From NCBI GenBank assembly GCA_001579985.1, contig LRSR01007447.1, positions 1 through 50,564 of the forward strand: a stretch of 50,564 nucleotides of DNA, in the 5' to 3' direction. Every line of letters begins with the position of its first letter. Within the stretch, counting starts at the first letter, position 1. The notes beneath the pieces were generated by a model. The model was not told the origin of the DNA. It saw nothing but the letters and a program-made list of their open reading frames with translations, and ran no database searches. Of the stretch, positions 1-9,477 are shown piece by piece. The position numbers and the translations under genes were made by a program. This DNA is from Hypsibius dujardini. Its lineage: Eukaryota > Tardigrada > Eutardigrada > Parachela > Hypsibiidae.

Positions 1-267
1 GCAGTCCAAAAACTCTAGGGAGTCAAAATTATTCTCAAGGAATCCACTGAAGTCGAGGGATGTGATCATTTTTTCCCCCGGAAAAAAGGTCGTTTCTCTC
101 CGTACTCTGTGAACCTTTTTTGTTGACGCGAAAGCTCAGCAGACAATTACGGCTCATTAGCAGGAAGCTGATTACGGTTTGATTATAGCTTACTTTGTTG
201 GAGCGCCATATTGTTTATTTTAAGGGAAAAGTATTATTAATTTGTCGATTTTGTGTCTTCCCCCTAG

Positions 268-1381
268 TCGGATTGGGGAAAATTTACACGAATCTTTGCC
301 GTCCATAGAGTCTCTCATTCTCACTAACAATGTCGTTCAGGAGCTGGGAGACATTGATCCTCTGGCTACACTCAAGAAGCTGCAGTACTTGAGGTACGGT
401 GCTGGTCGTTGATTGCTTGATCGATTGAGCTGAGTGACGGTGCTGGCCATTGATTGGTTGATCGATTGAGCTGAGTGACGGTGCTGGTCGTTGATTGGTT
501 GATCGATTGAGCTGAGTGACGGTGCTGGTCATTGATTGGTTGATCGATTGAGTTGAGGGATTAAACTTAACTCAGTTCGTTGCCTTGTTTGCCAGTTTTT
601 TTTGTTTCAATAGAGCAAACTAATTTCATGACTGAGAATTGGATTGATCAATATTTATGGTAAAAGCCAATGTCAAGAGTTTTTGGGTTCCGTTCTCGTT
701 CGGCGTTAGGCACAAGGTAGACAAGTTACAGCCTTCCGTTTTCAGTTTTCTTCGCAATCCCGTCACCAATCATCCACACTATCGCCTCTACGTCATTCAC
801 AAGCTTCCCAGCGTTCGAGTTTTGGATTTCCGTCGTGTCATGGAGCAGGTACGGGGTGTGTTTCTTTCGGACTGGCTAGAACCTTAGCGCGTACGGCATT
901 GGTGTGATGAGCCAACTGCTTCAGATAAACGTGTTATGTTTAGGAACGTAAAGAGGCGTCCGTTCTATTCAAAGGAAAGAAGGGCAAGCAGCTGGAGAAG
1001 GAACTTGGCCAGAAGACCAAGAGTGTCATTGGCGGTATGGCCGGCTTGGAAGCTGCTATCGCCACCTCTGGTCGTACACAGGAGGAAGTGGACGCTATCA
1101 AGGTATGTGAGCTATATATCTCGCGCAACTGTACGTTTTACAAACATTGCTTTCGATATTTCAGAGCGCCATTAGCAACGCCCGTTCGTTGGAGGAAATT
1201 GAACGTCTTCATGAGATGCTTCAAGCCGGACAGATCCCCGGAGCACAGGTGGAGAGCGAACCTGCTGTTGGTAAGGGTCAAACTTCCCTTTTTTTAACTC
1301 CTCCAGAAGATTATGTTCCTGATTTACGGCGTAGGAGGGGAGAACACCGTCGAGGAAGAAGATGACATGGAAGTTGAATGA
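268..1381 (+). CDS. SNRPA1: U2 small nuclear ribonucleoprotein A' (3' part, 5 exons in window)
   Basis: U2A' is the leucine-rich-repeat protein that pairs with U2B'' on stem-loop IV of U2 snRNA in the spliceosome. I assembled exons 268-393, 746-848, 944-1102, 1165-1270 and 1335-1381. The joined frame reads an LRR unit (SLILTNNVVQELGDIDPLAT), then the LRR cap (LRNPVTNHPHYRLYVIHKLP, VRVLDF), a lysine-rich stretch (FKGKKGKQLEKEL) and the typical C-terminal region ending in IERLHEMLQAGQIPG and an acidic tail (VEEEDDMEVE, stop). This order matches animal U2A' closely. The N-terminal LRRs lie left of the window or in exons I could not find in 1-267, so the gene is 5' truncated here. The first intron (394-745) holds a 41-bp tandem repeat. 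Confidence 0.9.
396..556. repeat. 41-bp tandem repeat in U2A' intron
   Basis: About four copies of a 41-bp unit containing GTTGATTGGTTGATCGATTG lie just inside the 5' end of the first U2A' intron in the window. They differ at a few positions. Confidence 0.85.
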
Positions 1382-2322
1382 CGACACCACGACTCATCGC
1401 CTCTACAATGTTCGTTTTGCGACATTATTTTCCGATTTGTTTCGCTGTTCCTTTTGCGATTCCGTCGGTCTCGAAGCCCCACGGCTTGTGCACTTTCATA
1501 TCGGGCATGGCAGTTATTATATCGGTTTTGGTTTCTGTTTTATGGTGAATGGGCAGCACCACGTTCTACGCACGATGGTGAAATCGAAAAAGCTCTTGGG
1601 CTGCCTGCTCGATTTCACTAACGTTCTATGCACCTGGCTTAACATGAACTAGACAGTAGTGGCAAACAGGCACCGACGGAAACCGTTCTAAATAGGCACG
1701 GACACTGGAAGACCGATTGATATGTGCTGCTTCTGCTGCATTTGTTTCCGCTGTTGTTGGTCCAGACAAACTGTCGCCTGAAGATGGCGCGCAGCTGGAT
1801 AGTCTCAGAACCAGATGTACTCTTACTGTACTTACTGTACTTACTGTACTTACTGTACTTACTGTCACTATTTCGTCACGATCTTGTAATCTCACGCACA
1901 AATCCAAACTATAACAGCGCCTTTACTGTACTCAAACTGTACTCAAACTGTGTGGTCGTGGAGGCCCCGAGGGTAGATTGAGAATTTGACTTCTACCAAG
2001 TTGCAGCTTGCTGGAAAAACAACAAATCAAACGTTTCCGACTGCTCTCTTGCGCATATTTAAACGTCACGTCTGCTTCCCAGCCAGCAAAAGCATCGTTC
2101 CTCTAGTCAGTTCTGCGTGCAACAACCAGTTTCCCATCGATCTGCCTGGTGAGCGAACCATTTCGCGGAACGTACAGTGCCTCTCTTTACGGTCCTTCTC
2201 AAAGTTTGGGCGGATATTTGACTCCATCACGTGAGTGCCTATATATTTTCCTTGCAATTTCATTTGATTGATTTCCTTGAGCAGGATTTTGCTGTTCGTG
2301 CGTTCTCTCACATTGGCTGATC
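1382..2322. other. Intergenic region with a 9-bp microsatellite
   Basis: No convincing gene. At 1818-1864 there are about five copies of a 9-bp unit (CTTACTGTA). A possible 5' UTR intron of the next gene runs from a GTGAGT donor at 2231 to an acceptor ending at 2284 (TTGAGCAG). Confidence 0.5.
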
Positions 2323-2640
2323 ATGTCTGCATCGTTCGGCGATCCATTCAGCGACATAAGCGAGCAGGTCGTCCTGCCGGATCCCCTCACGGCTCCCGGT
2401 CAATTGATAGAAAGTCCTGAGACCAATATCGCGTCAGCTGGGAAATATGTCCGCAGTGATCTGGAATTGCAGCACTCCAAACCGGATGTCCTGCAAGAAG
2501 GCATGGTCTTGGTCGATCACGATCCTCAACTTCAGGCGCGCCTGTCCAATGAATCTGGACATTCGCACGCGGGACGCCGGGCTTCTCGAGCTGAGGAGGA
2601 TTTGTTGGCAAAAGTGCACATGCCGCCGCATAAACACTGA
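2323..2640 (+). CDS. Small unknown protein, 105 aa
   Basis: A single open exon with an ATG at 2323 encodes an acidic, hydrophilic protein with no membrane segment. It starts MSASFGDPFSDISEQV and ends in a histidine-containing tail (VHMPPHKH). I do not recognise a family. Support as a gene is moderate. The frame is clean over 105 codons and has non-repetitive composition. A good donor (GTGAGT, 2231) and acceptor (TTGAGCAG, ending 2284) lie just upstream and would remove a 5' UTR intron. A TATTTAAA-like sequence lies near 2056. The codon use resembles the neighbouring real genes more than the repeats. The start is the first ATG after that acceptor, and an upstream coding exon cannot be excluded. 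Confidence 0.45.
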   Translation: MSASFGDPFSDISEQVVLPDPLTAPGQLIESPETNIASAGKYVRSDLELQHSKPDVLQEGMVLVDHDPQLQARLSNESGHSHAGRRASRAEEDLLAKVHMPPHKH

Positions 2641-2697
2641 GTAACCCGGAATATGTCTCATAGAAAATCATCATTCCTCGTTTTGTGTTCTGTAGTA

Positions 2698-2824
2698 AAC
2701 ACGTGACAAGAAACCTTGCGCTAACCGAATTAAGCACTTCAACTCGAGGCTCTGTATAGTAGCCAGACTACGAGTGTAATGGCTTAACTCGGTTAACGTA
2801 AGGTTTTTGTCACGTGTGCATGTA
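2698..2824. mobile_element. MITE-like palindrome, family A copy 1
   Basis: Arms of about 45 bp face each other around a short centre. The left arm reads CACGTGAC..CCTTGCGCTAACCG and the right arm is its inverse, ending GTCACGTG. The same arms recur at 4548-4686, 30418-30551 and 31857-31989. There is no coding capacity, so I infer a non-autonomous DNA transposon. Confidence 0.75.
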
Positions 2825-3270
2825 CAACTTTACTTTTCCTGTGTTTACTTTGCTTGTTTACCTGTTTTGTGTGAATTTGCTGATTTTGTGTGAATTTGAT
2901 ATGTGCTGCGCTTCCGCTTATTGTATTGATCTTAAACAGATTACAGAACAGGTTCGTCATTAAGAGCAATTAGAGATCTGATTTTAGCAAAAATAAAAAT
3001 TTATAAACTAATTTGTGGGGATTTTTTTCAGTTTCTGAAGACACTGAACTCACAACAGTTTTTGCTGCTAATTTGATTGAAACTGAAGTAAAGGTTTAGT
3101 TATTAAAAATAAACTGGAAAAAGGTTCAGTGACGGATTTAGTTGAAAGAGTTGGTGAATTCCTTTTAGTTTTTGTCATTCCCTCTGCGGAATTCTTTTTG
3201 ATGTGATGTTTTATCATTACAACGATCAATGTACAACCTTTCGTACTAAATAAAGCAAAAACCACTCTGT

Positions 3271-3420
3271 TACCGTATTTTCGCGTTAGACAGGGACAGC
3301 GTACGAGCTGTGGAACGTTTAATCGGCCACGCGGCGCCTGTGCTGTGTGTACGGTGCACACAGCTGTGCACACGTTCCACTCCAGTACAACTGTCCCTGT
3401 CTAACGCGAAAATACAGTAC
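3271..3420. mobile_element. MITE-like palindrome, family B copy 1
   Basis: The arms are TTTTCGCGTTAGACAGGGAC on the left and the inverse on the right. Inside is a GC-rich partly palindromic core (GTGGAACGTTTAATCGGCC ... CACGTTCCAC). A second copy lies at 8331-8478. There is no ORF of its own. Confidence 0.75.
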
Positions 3421-3467
3421 TCACTTGTTCAGAGACACGTTGAGCTCTTGATTCGTTATTAGAGTCG

Positions 3468-3606
3468 AAATCCTGAGATTCGAACGGTCACGTGAGTTTA
3501 TTTCTACTGAACCGTTCGTTTGCTCGGAGCAGCGTTGCTAGTTCGGAGTTTGAGACAGTAAAGTAGAAACAGACACTGTGACGTTGTTCAGATCTCAGGA
3601 CTTTCA
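3468..3606. mobile_element. MITE-like element, family D copy 1
   Basis: The inverted ends are TCCTGAGATTCGAACGGTCA and CAGATCTCAGGA. The central GCTAGTTCGGAGTTTGAGAC and the following stretch are nearly identical to the copy at 27446-27590 in a PMT-2 intron. Confidence 0.7.
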
Positions 3607-3610
3607 CTGC

Positions 3611-3860
3611 ATGAGGTGAAATCTGTATTTCGGCTCACCTTCCACTTGGTCGATAAATCAACTCACTCGTGGGTTTCTCTTTGATGGTAGGTGCTTGATT
3701 GTTTGATTTTCTGTATTATATTCTAGTACATTATAGCACTTCTAAAATTCAAACAATCAAGCAGCTGCCACAAATAAGAAACTCATGAGTGAGCCGAGCC
3801 ATGAGTGAGCCGATTTATCGAGCAAATGGCAGGTGAGCCGAAATACAGATTTCACCTCAT
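3611..3860. mobile_element. MITE-like element, family C copy 1 with duplicated end
   Basis: The left end is TGAGGTGAAATCTGTATTTC and the right end is its inverse. Inner inverted segments contain GTGCTTGATTGTTTGATTTT. The right terminus is duplicated immediately afterwards (3870-3911). A second copy lies at 8030-8263. Confidence 0.75.
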
Positions 3861-4410
3861 ACTCTCAACCAAATGGCATGTGAGCCGAAATACAGATTTC
3901 ACCTCATACTCTCGACCAAAAATAAATATAGTCCCACTAAAATGATTTCCGCGTTTCTAACAAATTCGATTAGTCATATTCAAGAGTTTAATCCATTAGT
4001 AGCAAATCAATTCAGTCTGTGTCATCTCTACCAAAAAGAAAAGGGGAAGACTAGTCCTAAAGTAATAATAATTTTTAGTAACATTAATAAAATCCAATGA
4101 ACTCTTCGTTAATTAAGATTGTTTTTAAGAAGAATTGGAAAATTAACCCCTACGATACTAAGTAATATTCAGTCATTCTCGCGATACAAATTAAATTCAT
4201 TTATACAGATATCATGTAAAAGGATAGCTTTTCGGTTCGAATTGTGAAAGTGACTACGCTACCCATTGGGAAAATACATAAGTGCACAGTTTGATGAGCA
4301 ACTGCCGATGATGTCACTGTAACGATAAAACATCGGCCCTGAATGAGATACGTCGTCAACAGTCGTCACGGCCTTAAAGCAGGCACTACAGAGTAGAAGT
4401 AACACCATTT

Positions 4411-4545
4411 CGTACATTCACACGTGGCCACAAGACACCGCTACCCGAGTCAAGCCATTTACCTCAGTCAGCCCGGTCAGCCGCACTGACCGAGGTAAAT
4501 GGCTCGACTCGGGTAGCGCTATTTTGTGGCCACGTGTGTATGTAC
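4411..4545. mobile_element. Palindromic element related to family A (copy 2)
   Basis: A near-perfect inverted repeat with arms of about 55 bp. The ends CACACGTGGCCACAA match family A only in the terminal part. The inner arm (GCTACCCGAGTCAAGCCATT) is a diverged version of the family A arm. It directly precedes copy A3. Confidence 0.7.
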
Positions 4546-4547
4546 AC

Positions 4548-4686
4548 GACTACTACACACCTGGCAAAAACTTTACGCTAACCGAGTTAAGCCATTATAC
4601 TCGTTTGACACGTAGCTGTTGTACACAACCACGAGTTAAAGTGCTTACTTCGGTTAGCGCAAGGTTCTTGCCACGTGTGTGTAGTT
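4548..4686. mobile_element. MITE-like palindrome, family A copy 3
   Basis: It has the same arms as the copies at 2698 and 30418, including GCTAACCGAGTTAAGCCATT on the left and GGTTAGCGCAAGGTTCTTGC on the right. It ends about 100 bp upstream of the TATA box of the LEA-like gene. Confidence 0.75.
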
Positions 4687-4792
4687 GATACCATACCATT
4701 ACGAGTATTGATTTCAATGCGGGCGTTTCCACTGGGAAAATACCCGCACAAATGGGTAACACACAATCGTTGTGCGCTATATGCCAACCGGC

Positions 4793-4800
4793 CTATAAAG
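4793..4800 (+). promoter_or_regulatory. Probable TATA box of the LEA-like gene
   Basis: CCTATAAAGT lies about 135 bp upstream of the ATG at 4929. It would place transcription start near 4825, downstream of the in-frame ATG at 4752. That supports 4929 as the start codon. Confidence 0.55.
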
Positions 4801-4928
4801 TCAAAAGCTGTTTGGTCTCTATCCTCCGTACTATTCATTCACAGACAATTTCCGCTTTTCTCGTAAATCTCCGCGTTTGCCTTAATATTTTCTTTTCAAC
4901 AAATCCAATATACTACGAGATCTACGCA

Positions 4929-5960
4929 ATGGCTGACCGCAAATGGGAACAAGCAAAGGATGAGGCCGCCGCCGCCACGCAGCATACCAAGGAAGCCGCG
5001 GCCATGAAATGGGACGAGACCAAGGACTCTGCTTATCAGAAGAAGGAAGAAATCAAGCAGGACGTTAACCGGGTTGCCAACAAAGCCGAGCAAAAAGTCG
5101 AGGGCGCTGCACGAGTAAGCCAAGCTCTGTCTGTCTGTATGCCTGTTTGTCTGTCTGTCTGTATGCCTGTCTGTCTGTATGCCTGCCTGTCTGTCTGTCT
5201 GTATGCCTGCCTGTCTGTATGCCTGCGTGTCTGTATGCCTGCGTGTCTGTATGCCTGCGTGTCTGTATGCCTGCATGTCTGTCTGCCTGACTCCCTGTCT
5301 CCCTGTGTGGCTGTCCGTCTGTCTTTGTCTGTCTGCCTCTTGGTCTGTCTGCCTCTGGGTCTGTCTGCCTGCTTGCCGGACTTGTCTATCTGTCTGGCTG
5401 GTTGGCTAATTGTCTGCACGTCCACCGCATCTGTGTTGTTGCTAATCTCAAACTTCACCGACACTTCCATTTGTCACCAGGATGTTAAGGCAGCAGCCCG
5501 CGATGTGTCTAACGCTGCCTCCGACAAGTGGGAAGAGACCAAATATACTGCCGACGTAAAGTCTAAGGAATTAGCTGGCGCCGCCATCGACAAAACCCGT
5601 CGCGCCACCGACAATGTGGACAACGCAATCCAGGCGAAATTGGACCGAGCGGAGGCTCACGTCGATGACCAGAAGTCATTTGTGGAGCAAACAACGGAAC
5701 AAGCTGCGTACCTCGCCCATTCCGCCAAGGAAGGAGCCCTCTATGCCGCGTCTGTCGTTGGGAGTGGGCTGGTAGTAGCTGCGGAAGGCGCCGCCCATTT
5801 AGCCAGTGCCGCGTACGACAAGGTCTCCACAGCGGTCGACTCAGCTATCCATCCGGCTCCTGTGGTGGCGCCACCAGCGGCAGATGCTGAAAACGGGTCG
5901 TACTACAAGAAGGAGGAAGTCACCATCAGCAAGCCCTCCGCTGGCCAGCGAAAAAATTGA
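4929..5960 (+). CDS. LEA-like (late embryogenesis abundant, group 3 type) stress protein, 2 exons
   Basis: The exons are 4929-5114 and 5481-5960, giving 221 aa. The product is alanine, lysine, glutamate and aspartate rich and has loosely repeated 11-mer-like amphipathic units (KWEQAKDEAAAA, KWDETKDSAYQKKEEIKQ, KWEETKYTADVKSKELAGAA). This is the pattern of group 3 LEA proteins, which are unfolded in water and become helical on drying, protecting membranes and proteins. A hydrophobic, alanine and glycine rich segment (ALYAASVVGSGLVVAAEGAA) follows at about residue 155. The C-terminus is basic with repeated lysines. The start at 4929 is chosen because the TATA box is downstream of the ATG at 4752. 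The 366-bp intron is in frame and stop-free. The family name is inferred from composition and periodicity, because LEA proteins align poorly. Confidence 0.75.
   Translation: MADRKWEQAKDEAAAATQHTKEAAAMKWDETKDSAYQKKEEIKQDVNRVANKAEQKVEGAARVSQALSVCMPVCLSVCMPVCLYACLSVCLYACLSVCLRVCMPACLYACVSVCLHVCLPDSLSPCVAVRLSLSVCLLVCLPLGLSACLPDLSICLAGWLIVCTSTASVLLLISNFTDTSICHQDVKAAARDVSNAASDKWEETKYTADVKSKELAGAAIDKTRRATDNVDNAIQAKLDRAEAHVDDQKSFVEQTTEQAAYLAHSAKEGALYAASVVGSGLVVAAEGAAHLASAAYDKVSTAVDSAIHPAPVVAPPAADAENGSYYKKEEVTISKPSAGQRKN
5115..5480 (+). repeat. Intron filled with TGTCTG/TGCCTG repeats
   Basis: Between about 5128 and 5410 the intron of the LEA-like gene is made of TGTC, TGCC and TGTATGCC units. Its length is a multiple of three and it has no stop in the host frame, so the retained form would add a 122-residue cysteine-rich stretch. 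Confidence 0.85.
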
Positions 5961-6153
5961 AGGTCTCCATTTTTTGTTCATGAAATATCTCCTTTTTATT
6001 TTATTTATCGATTCTACGACAAAGTTCGCCGACAAAATTCCGCTGCAACTGTTGTGTTAACTTCTCGGTTTTCTGGTATTACGGTACAACATGCGATACG
6101 ACATTCCCGCGCAAGTCCGATGTCGGCTAACTGATCGAAATGTGAGATGTGAG

Positions 6154-6159
6154 AATAAA
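6154..6159 (+). terminator. Poly(A) signal AATAAA of the LEA-like gene
   Basis: The canonical AATAAA lies about 195 bp after the stop at 5960, the first on this strand downstream of the gene. Confidence 0.5.
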
Positions 6160-6428
6160 TGTGGAATTAGAATAATGCGTGTGAATGAAAATCGTCTGCA
6201 AACTTTGTTTTGTAAGTGACAAATCGATCGTGGAAAATAACCGGTTGTTTGACCCTTGGGCGCAAATGGTCTTTGGGGTGGTGGGGAGTTACCGCTTGCC
6301 AGCCAGTGTGAACCGATCGGTGAGAGGTTGTAGCAGTGAATTGTGACCCAAAAGATATAAGCAGTCTGATTGTCTCTTCTGAGTATTTTTAATCTCGCAG
6401 AGGTGAGTAGTTTTCGTGGAATATTATT

Positions 6429-6570
6429 ACTGTACTGCCGCGATAGCTTCGCGCCCTGCAAGAGCATTACTTCGTTATCCTAGCCCGTAGTGCACTTAAG
6501 CTCATGCGCGGATCCATAGGTCTTTACGGTGGGTCTACTTCTACTGCGCGAAGCTAACGCGGTAAAACAG
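6429..6570. mobile_element. MITE-like element, family E copy 1
   Basis: The ends are ACTGTACTGCCGCGATAGCT and the inverse form (AAGCTAACGCGGTAAAACAG). The internal part (GTAATGCTCTTGCAGGGCGC on the opposite strand) recurs in opposite orientation at 39396-39543. Confidence 0.75.
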
Positions 6571-6849
6571 GTATGTGAGCCGGCGTGTTTGCGACATCCA
6601 TCCGCTTTTGTTCGATTCGCTATGGCTGCTATTCGAGCCCTTCTTCATGGTCCGGTATTATATTTATACTGCAGATTACTCGATACCGTGTAGTTTTTTC
6701 CGAATGGAAGGTACTATGGATTTGATCATGCAAAAGTAATCCTAATCTGTTGCGCCGTGAAGCAGACCCTGGAAACAGCCCTGTCCCCTAATTTTCACTT
6801 CTCCAAAATCGATCGTTCCGGTAAGTTAAGTGACTTTGACGAGGTCTGG

Positions 6850-7150
6850 CCGAATTGGTCGAATGGCCGAATTGGCCGAATTGGTCGAATTGGCCGAATC
6901 GGTCGAATTGGTCGAGTTGGTCGAGTTGGTCGAATTGGTCAAATGGCCGAATTGGTCGAATTGGTCGAATGGCCGAATTGGTCGAATTGGTCGAATTGGT
7001 CGAATGGCCGAATTGATCGAATTCGTCGAACTGGTCGAATGACCGAATGGTCGAATTGGTCGAATTGGTCGAGTTGGTCGAATTGGTCGAATGGCCGAAT
7101 TGGTCGAATGGCCATTGGTCAAATTGGCCGAATTGGTCAAATTGACCGAT
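6850..7150. repeat. 9-bp minisatellite (GAATTGGTC)
   Basis: About 30 units of GAATTGGTC, interspersed with the variants GAATGGCC and GAGTTGGTC, stand in intergenic DNA. The 9-bp unit keeps several frames open on both strands, so the long ORFs here are artefacts. TTGGTC/TTGGCC variants continue to about 7220. Confidence 0.9.
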
Positions 7151-7680
7151 CAGCCAATTTGGCCCATAATTTCCCAAACTGGATTTCAGCTTCTGGGCTA
7201 AATTGGCTAATCGGCCATCGGTCATTCAGCCAATGGTAGGTAGGTACAGTACATACAACCTCGCCTTGTTTTAGATGGCGACTGTTCATTCACAATGACC
7301 AAAAATTGCAATCCTTTAAGTTGAGTTTTGAGAATGATAAATATTTCTTAAATTGGGAATCTAGCGAGATAAGTTTTCTATAATATAATTTAATGCAAAA
7401 TGAAAATAATTTAAACAACAGGAAAAGGGACTGTAGATGTGAAGCGTACAATACAGCGCTTGTTTGACGAATTAAAATCACGGACTTCCTTCACTCCGTG
7501 AATGAAACTTGAGACACAATTATTTTTTTGACTGATGACAGTGTGTGATCAAGTTTTACTTGGTAGTGGAGGAGCAAATAAATAACACGCAAGATTGTGG
7601 GAATTTCCGTGTTTCTATTGTTTGTGTCGCCTAGATACACACGTCAGTGAATTAGAAAGTTCTTGCAAACGATACCAAGC

Positions 7681-7855
7681 AAACGCGGCGGGTTGAATCG
7701 GTACATGGGTTGAATCGGTCGGGTGGCGGAGGGCGCCACAAGTGTAAGTTGTAAGCAACGATGTGTGTGAAGCTGAATGAGTTTACAATTTGCACTTGTG
7801 GCGCCCTCCGCCACCCGACTGATTCAACCCATGTAGCGATTCAACCCGCCGCGTT
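7681..7855. repeat. Perfect-arm inverted repeat, 175 bp
   Basis: The left arm AACGCGGCGGGTTGAATCGG continues through GGGTGGCGGAGGGCGCCACA. The right arm is its inverse and ends CCCGCCGCGTTT. Arms are about 65 bp around a 45-bp centre. I see only one copy in this window. Confidence 0.75.
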
Positions 7856-8029
7856 TCCCTGGTAGAAGCATCCGTACATTATATTATTGTATACTTTACC
7901 TATACACACATACCGAAGTGATTTAACAACGTCTAAACGAAGTGAGTGATTAACTCGATTTGGTGTGTAGAGAACCCTGATTTTTATACCAACTGTATGG
8001 CCGTATTGACATAGCATAAAGAAATCAGT

Positions 8030-8263
8030 GTGAGGTGAAATCTGTATTTCGACTCACCCTCCACTTAGTCGATAAATCGGCTCCTTCATGGGTTTCTCTT
8101 TCTTGGCAGGTACTTGATTGTTTGATTTTTGGCAGTGTTATAGTACACTAGGATATTGTACAGAAAATCAAACAATCAAGCACCTGCCACCAAAGAAAAA
8201 CCTATGAGTGAGCTCATTTATCGACCAAATGAAGCGTGAGCCGAAATACAGACTTCTCCTCAT
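8030..8263. mobile_element. MITE-like element, family C copy 2
   Basis: It has the same ends (TGAGGTGAAATCTGTATTTC) and inner segments as 3611-3860. The right end is a little diverged (CAGACTTCTCCTCATA). Confidence 0.75.
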
Positions 8264-8330
8264 ATAGTTTTCTGTACTGTACCGGTACACCGTTTGCAAG
8301 AACTCTCTTATGACTATCTTTAGGTGTTGG

Positions 8331-8478
8331 TGCTGTATTTCCGCGATAGATAGCGACAGCGTACGAGCTGTGGAACGTTTAGTCGGCCACGCGGCGCTTG
8401 TGCTGTGTACGGCGCACATGGCCGTGCACACGTTCCACTCCACTACGACTGTCCCTGTCTAACGCGAAAAGAAAGTAT
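8331..8478. mobile_element. MITE-like palindrome, family B copy 2
   Basis: This is a second copy of 3271-3420. The left arm is diverged (CCGCGATAGATAGCGACAG). The right arm is intact (GTCCCTGTCTAACGCGAAAA). Confidence 0.75.
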
Positions 8479-9178
8479 AGGTATTTACTCACTTGAGTTC
8501 GTAAACAACAACCTGTTGATTTCTGAACTTGTTATTTAGCGGCATCGCCCACACCCGGGGTCAAACAACGACAACCACAAAAGCAGACGTATTGTACTTC
8601 GACCTTTAGCACTGATCAAAACTTTCCCCCGCTACGGCAGACATTGTCTTGTCTTGAATTTATTATTATCAACTTTCAAGCTAAGACGCAGTTGCAGTCA
8701 CGTTAGTCTACCGCATTTGCATTTTCTCGTTCTTCCATCTTCGTAATAGTGATCGAAGTGGCATAAAATAACTTGCGATTCTCCTAATTTACTTTGATGT
8801 GCCCAGTCTCATGCTTCTGAATATAATTGATATGTGGGTTGTTGATTAAGTAAGTTCAACAACAAGTTTCCGCGCAGCAGTTTTGCACGCCGTCGCAGAA
8901 TGCTTCATTCTTTTGATGGTGGTTCTGCTTATAAGCAGGTCGTCCGTGACTGCTCTTAGCAAACTGTTTTTCTTCACAGACTGTTCTTCTCTGAAAATTC
9001 TTTTGATCGGGAATTACATTCTGTGCGTTACGGCTTTTTCATTCGCGTAATTCAAGACATTGGTTTCGAAACGCCGTTGTTTGGGAGTTCTGCGGTAAGT
9101 TTAGTGGCAAGATTCGGTATACTTTGTTAAATTTTTAATGAAGTCCATTTGAATGTTTGCAGATAATACTAGTAGAAG
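8479..9178 (+). promoter_or_regulatory. Upstream region and 5' UTR intron of the 9179 gene
   Basis: No gene in 8479-9000. A donor (GCGGTAAGT, GT at 9095) and an acceptor (TTTGCAG, ending 9162) bracket a 68-bp intron. The 16 bases between the acceptor and the ATG contain a stop, so the upstream exon is untranslated. Confidence 0.5.
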
Positions 9179-9390
9179 ATGCCAGGTCCCGATCCTAGCA
9201 CTAGCAGCATGTCTTCGCATCATACTTCTTCGCATAATGCGGATAGTCGAACTCGAATCCCAGCCGAAGCCATGGAGCCAACCGGCAAGACCCCTTCTGC
9301 TGAAGGAAATCAGCCGAGTCAGGCAGAAGACACTCAGACGGGAATATTCGCAGGTGTGTACAGCCCGAATCTCTAATTGTATAATTCTAG

Positions 9391-9477
<87 letters not shown>

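Larger units (their letters stand above)
2641..4928. other. Intergenic region dense in palindromic elements
   Basis: No gene seen up to the LEA-like gene. The stretch holds elements A1 (2698-2824), B1 (3271-3420), D1 (3468-3606), C1 (3611-3860), A2 (4411-4545) and A3 (4548-4686). Between them, 3900-4400 is AT-rich unique sequence in which I see nothing. Confidence 0.7.

Noticed and set aside
1-267. Missing upstream U2A' exon at the window start
   Set aside because: I searched for the preceding leucine-rich repeat (NNNRI-like) ending in the right phase and could not find a convincing exon.
4752-4928. In-frame upstream ATG extending the LEA-like protein by 59 residues
   Set aside because: A TATA box at 4793 lies inside the extension, and its sequence has cysteines and hydrophobic stretches unlike the LEA part. 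I start at 4929.
6757-7239. Long overlapping ORFs on both strands
   Set aside because: They are a by-product of a 9-bp repeat, with periodic Asn-Trp-Ser or Ile-Gly-Arg peptides and no splice or start context.
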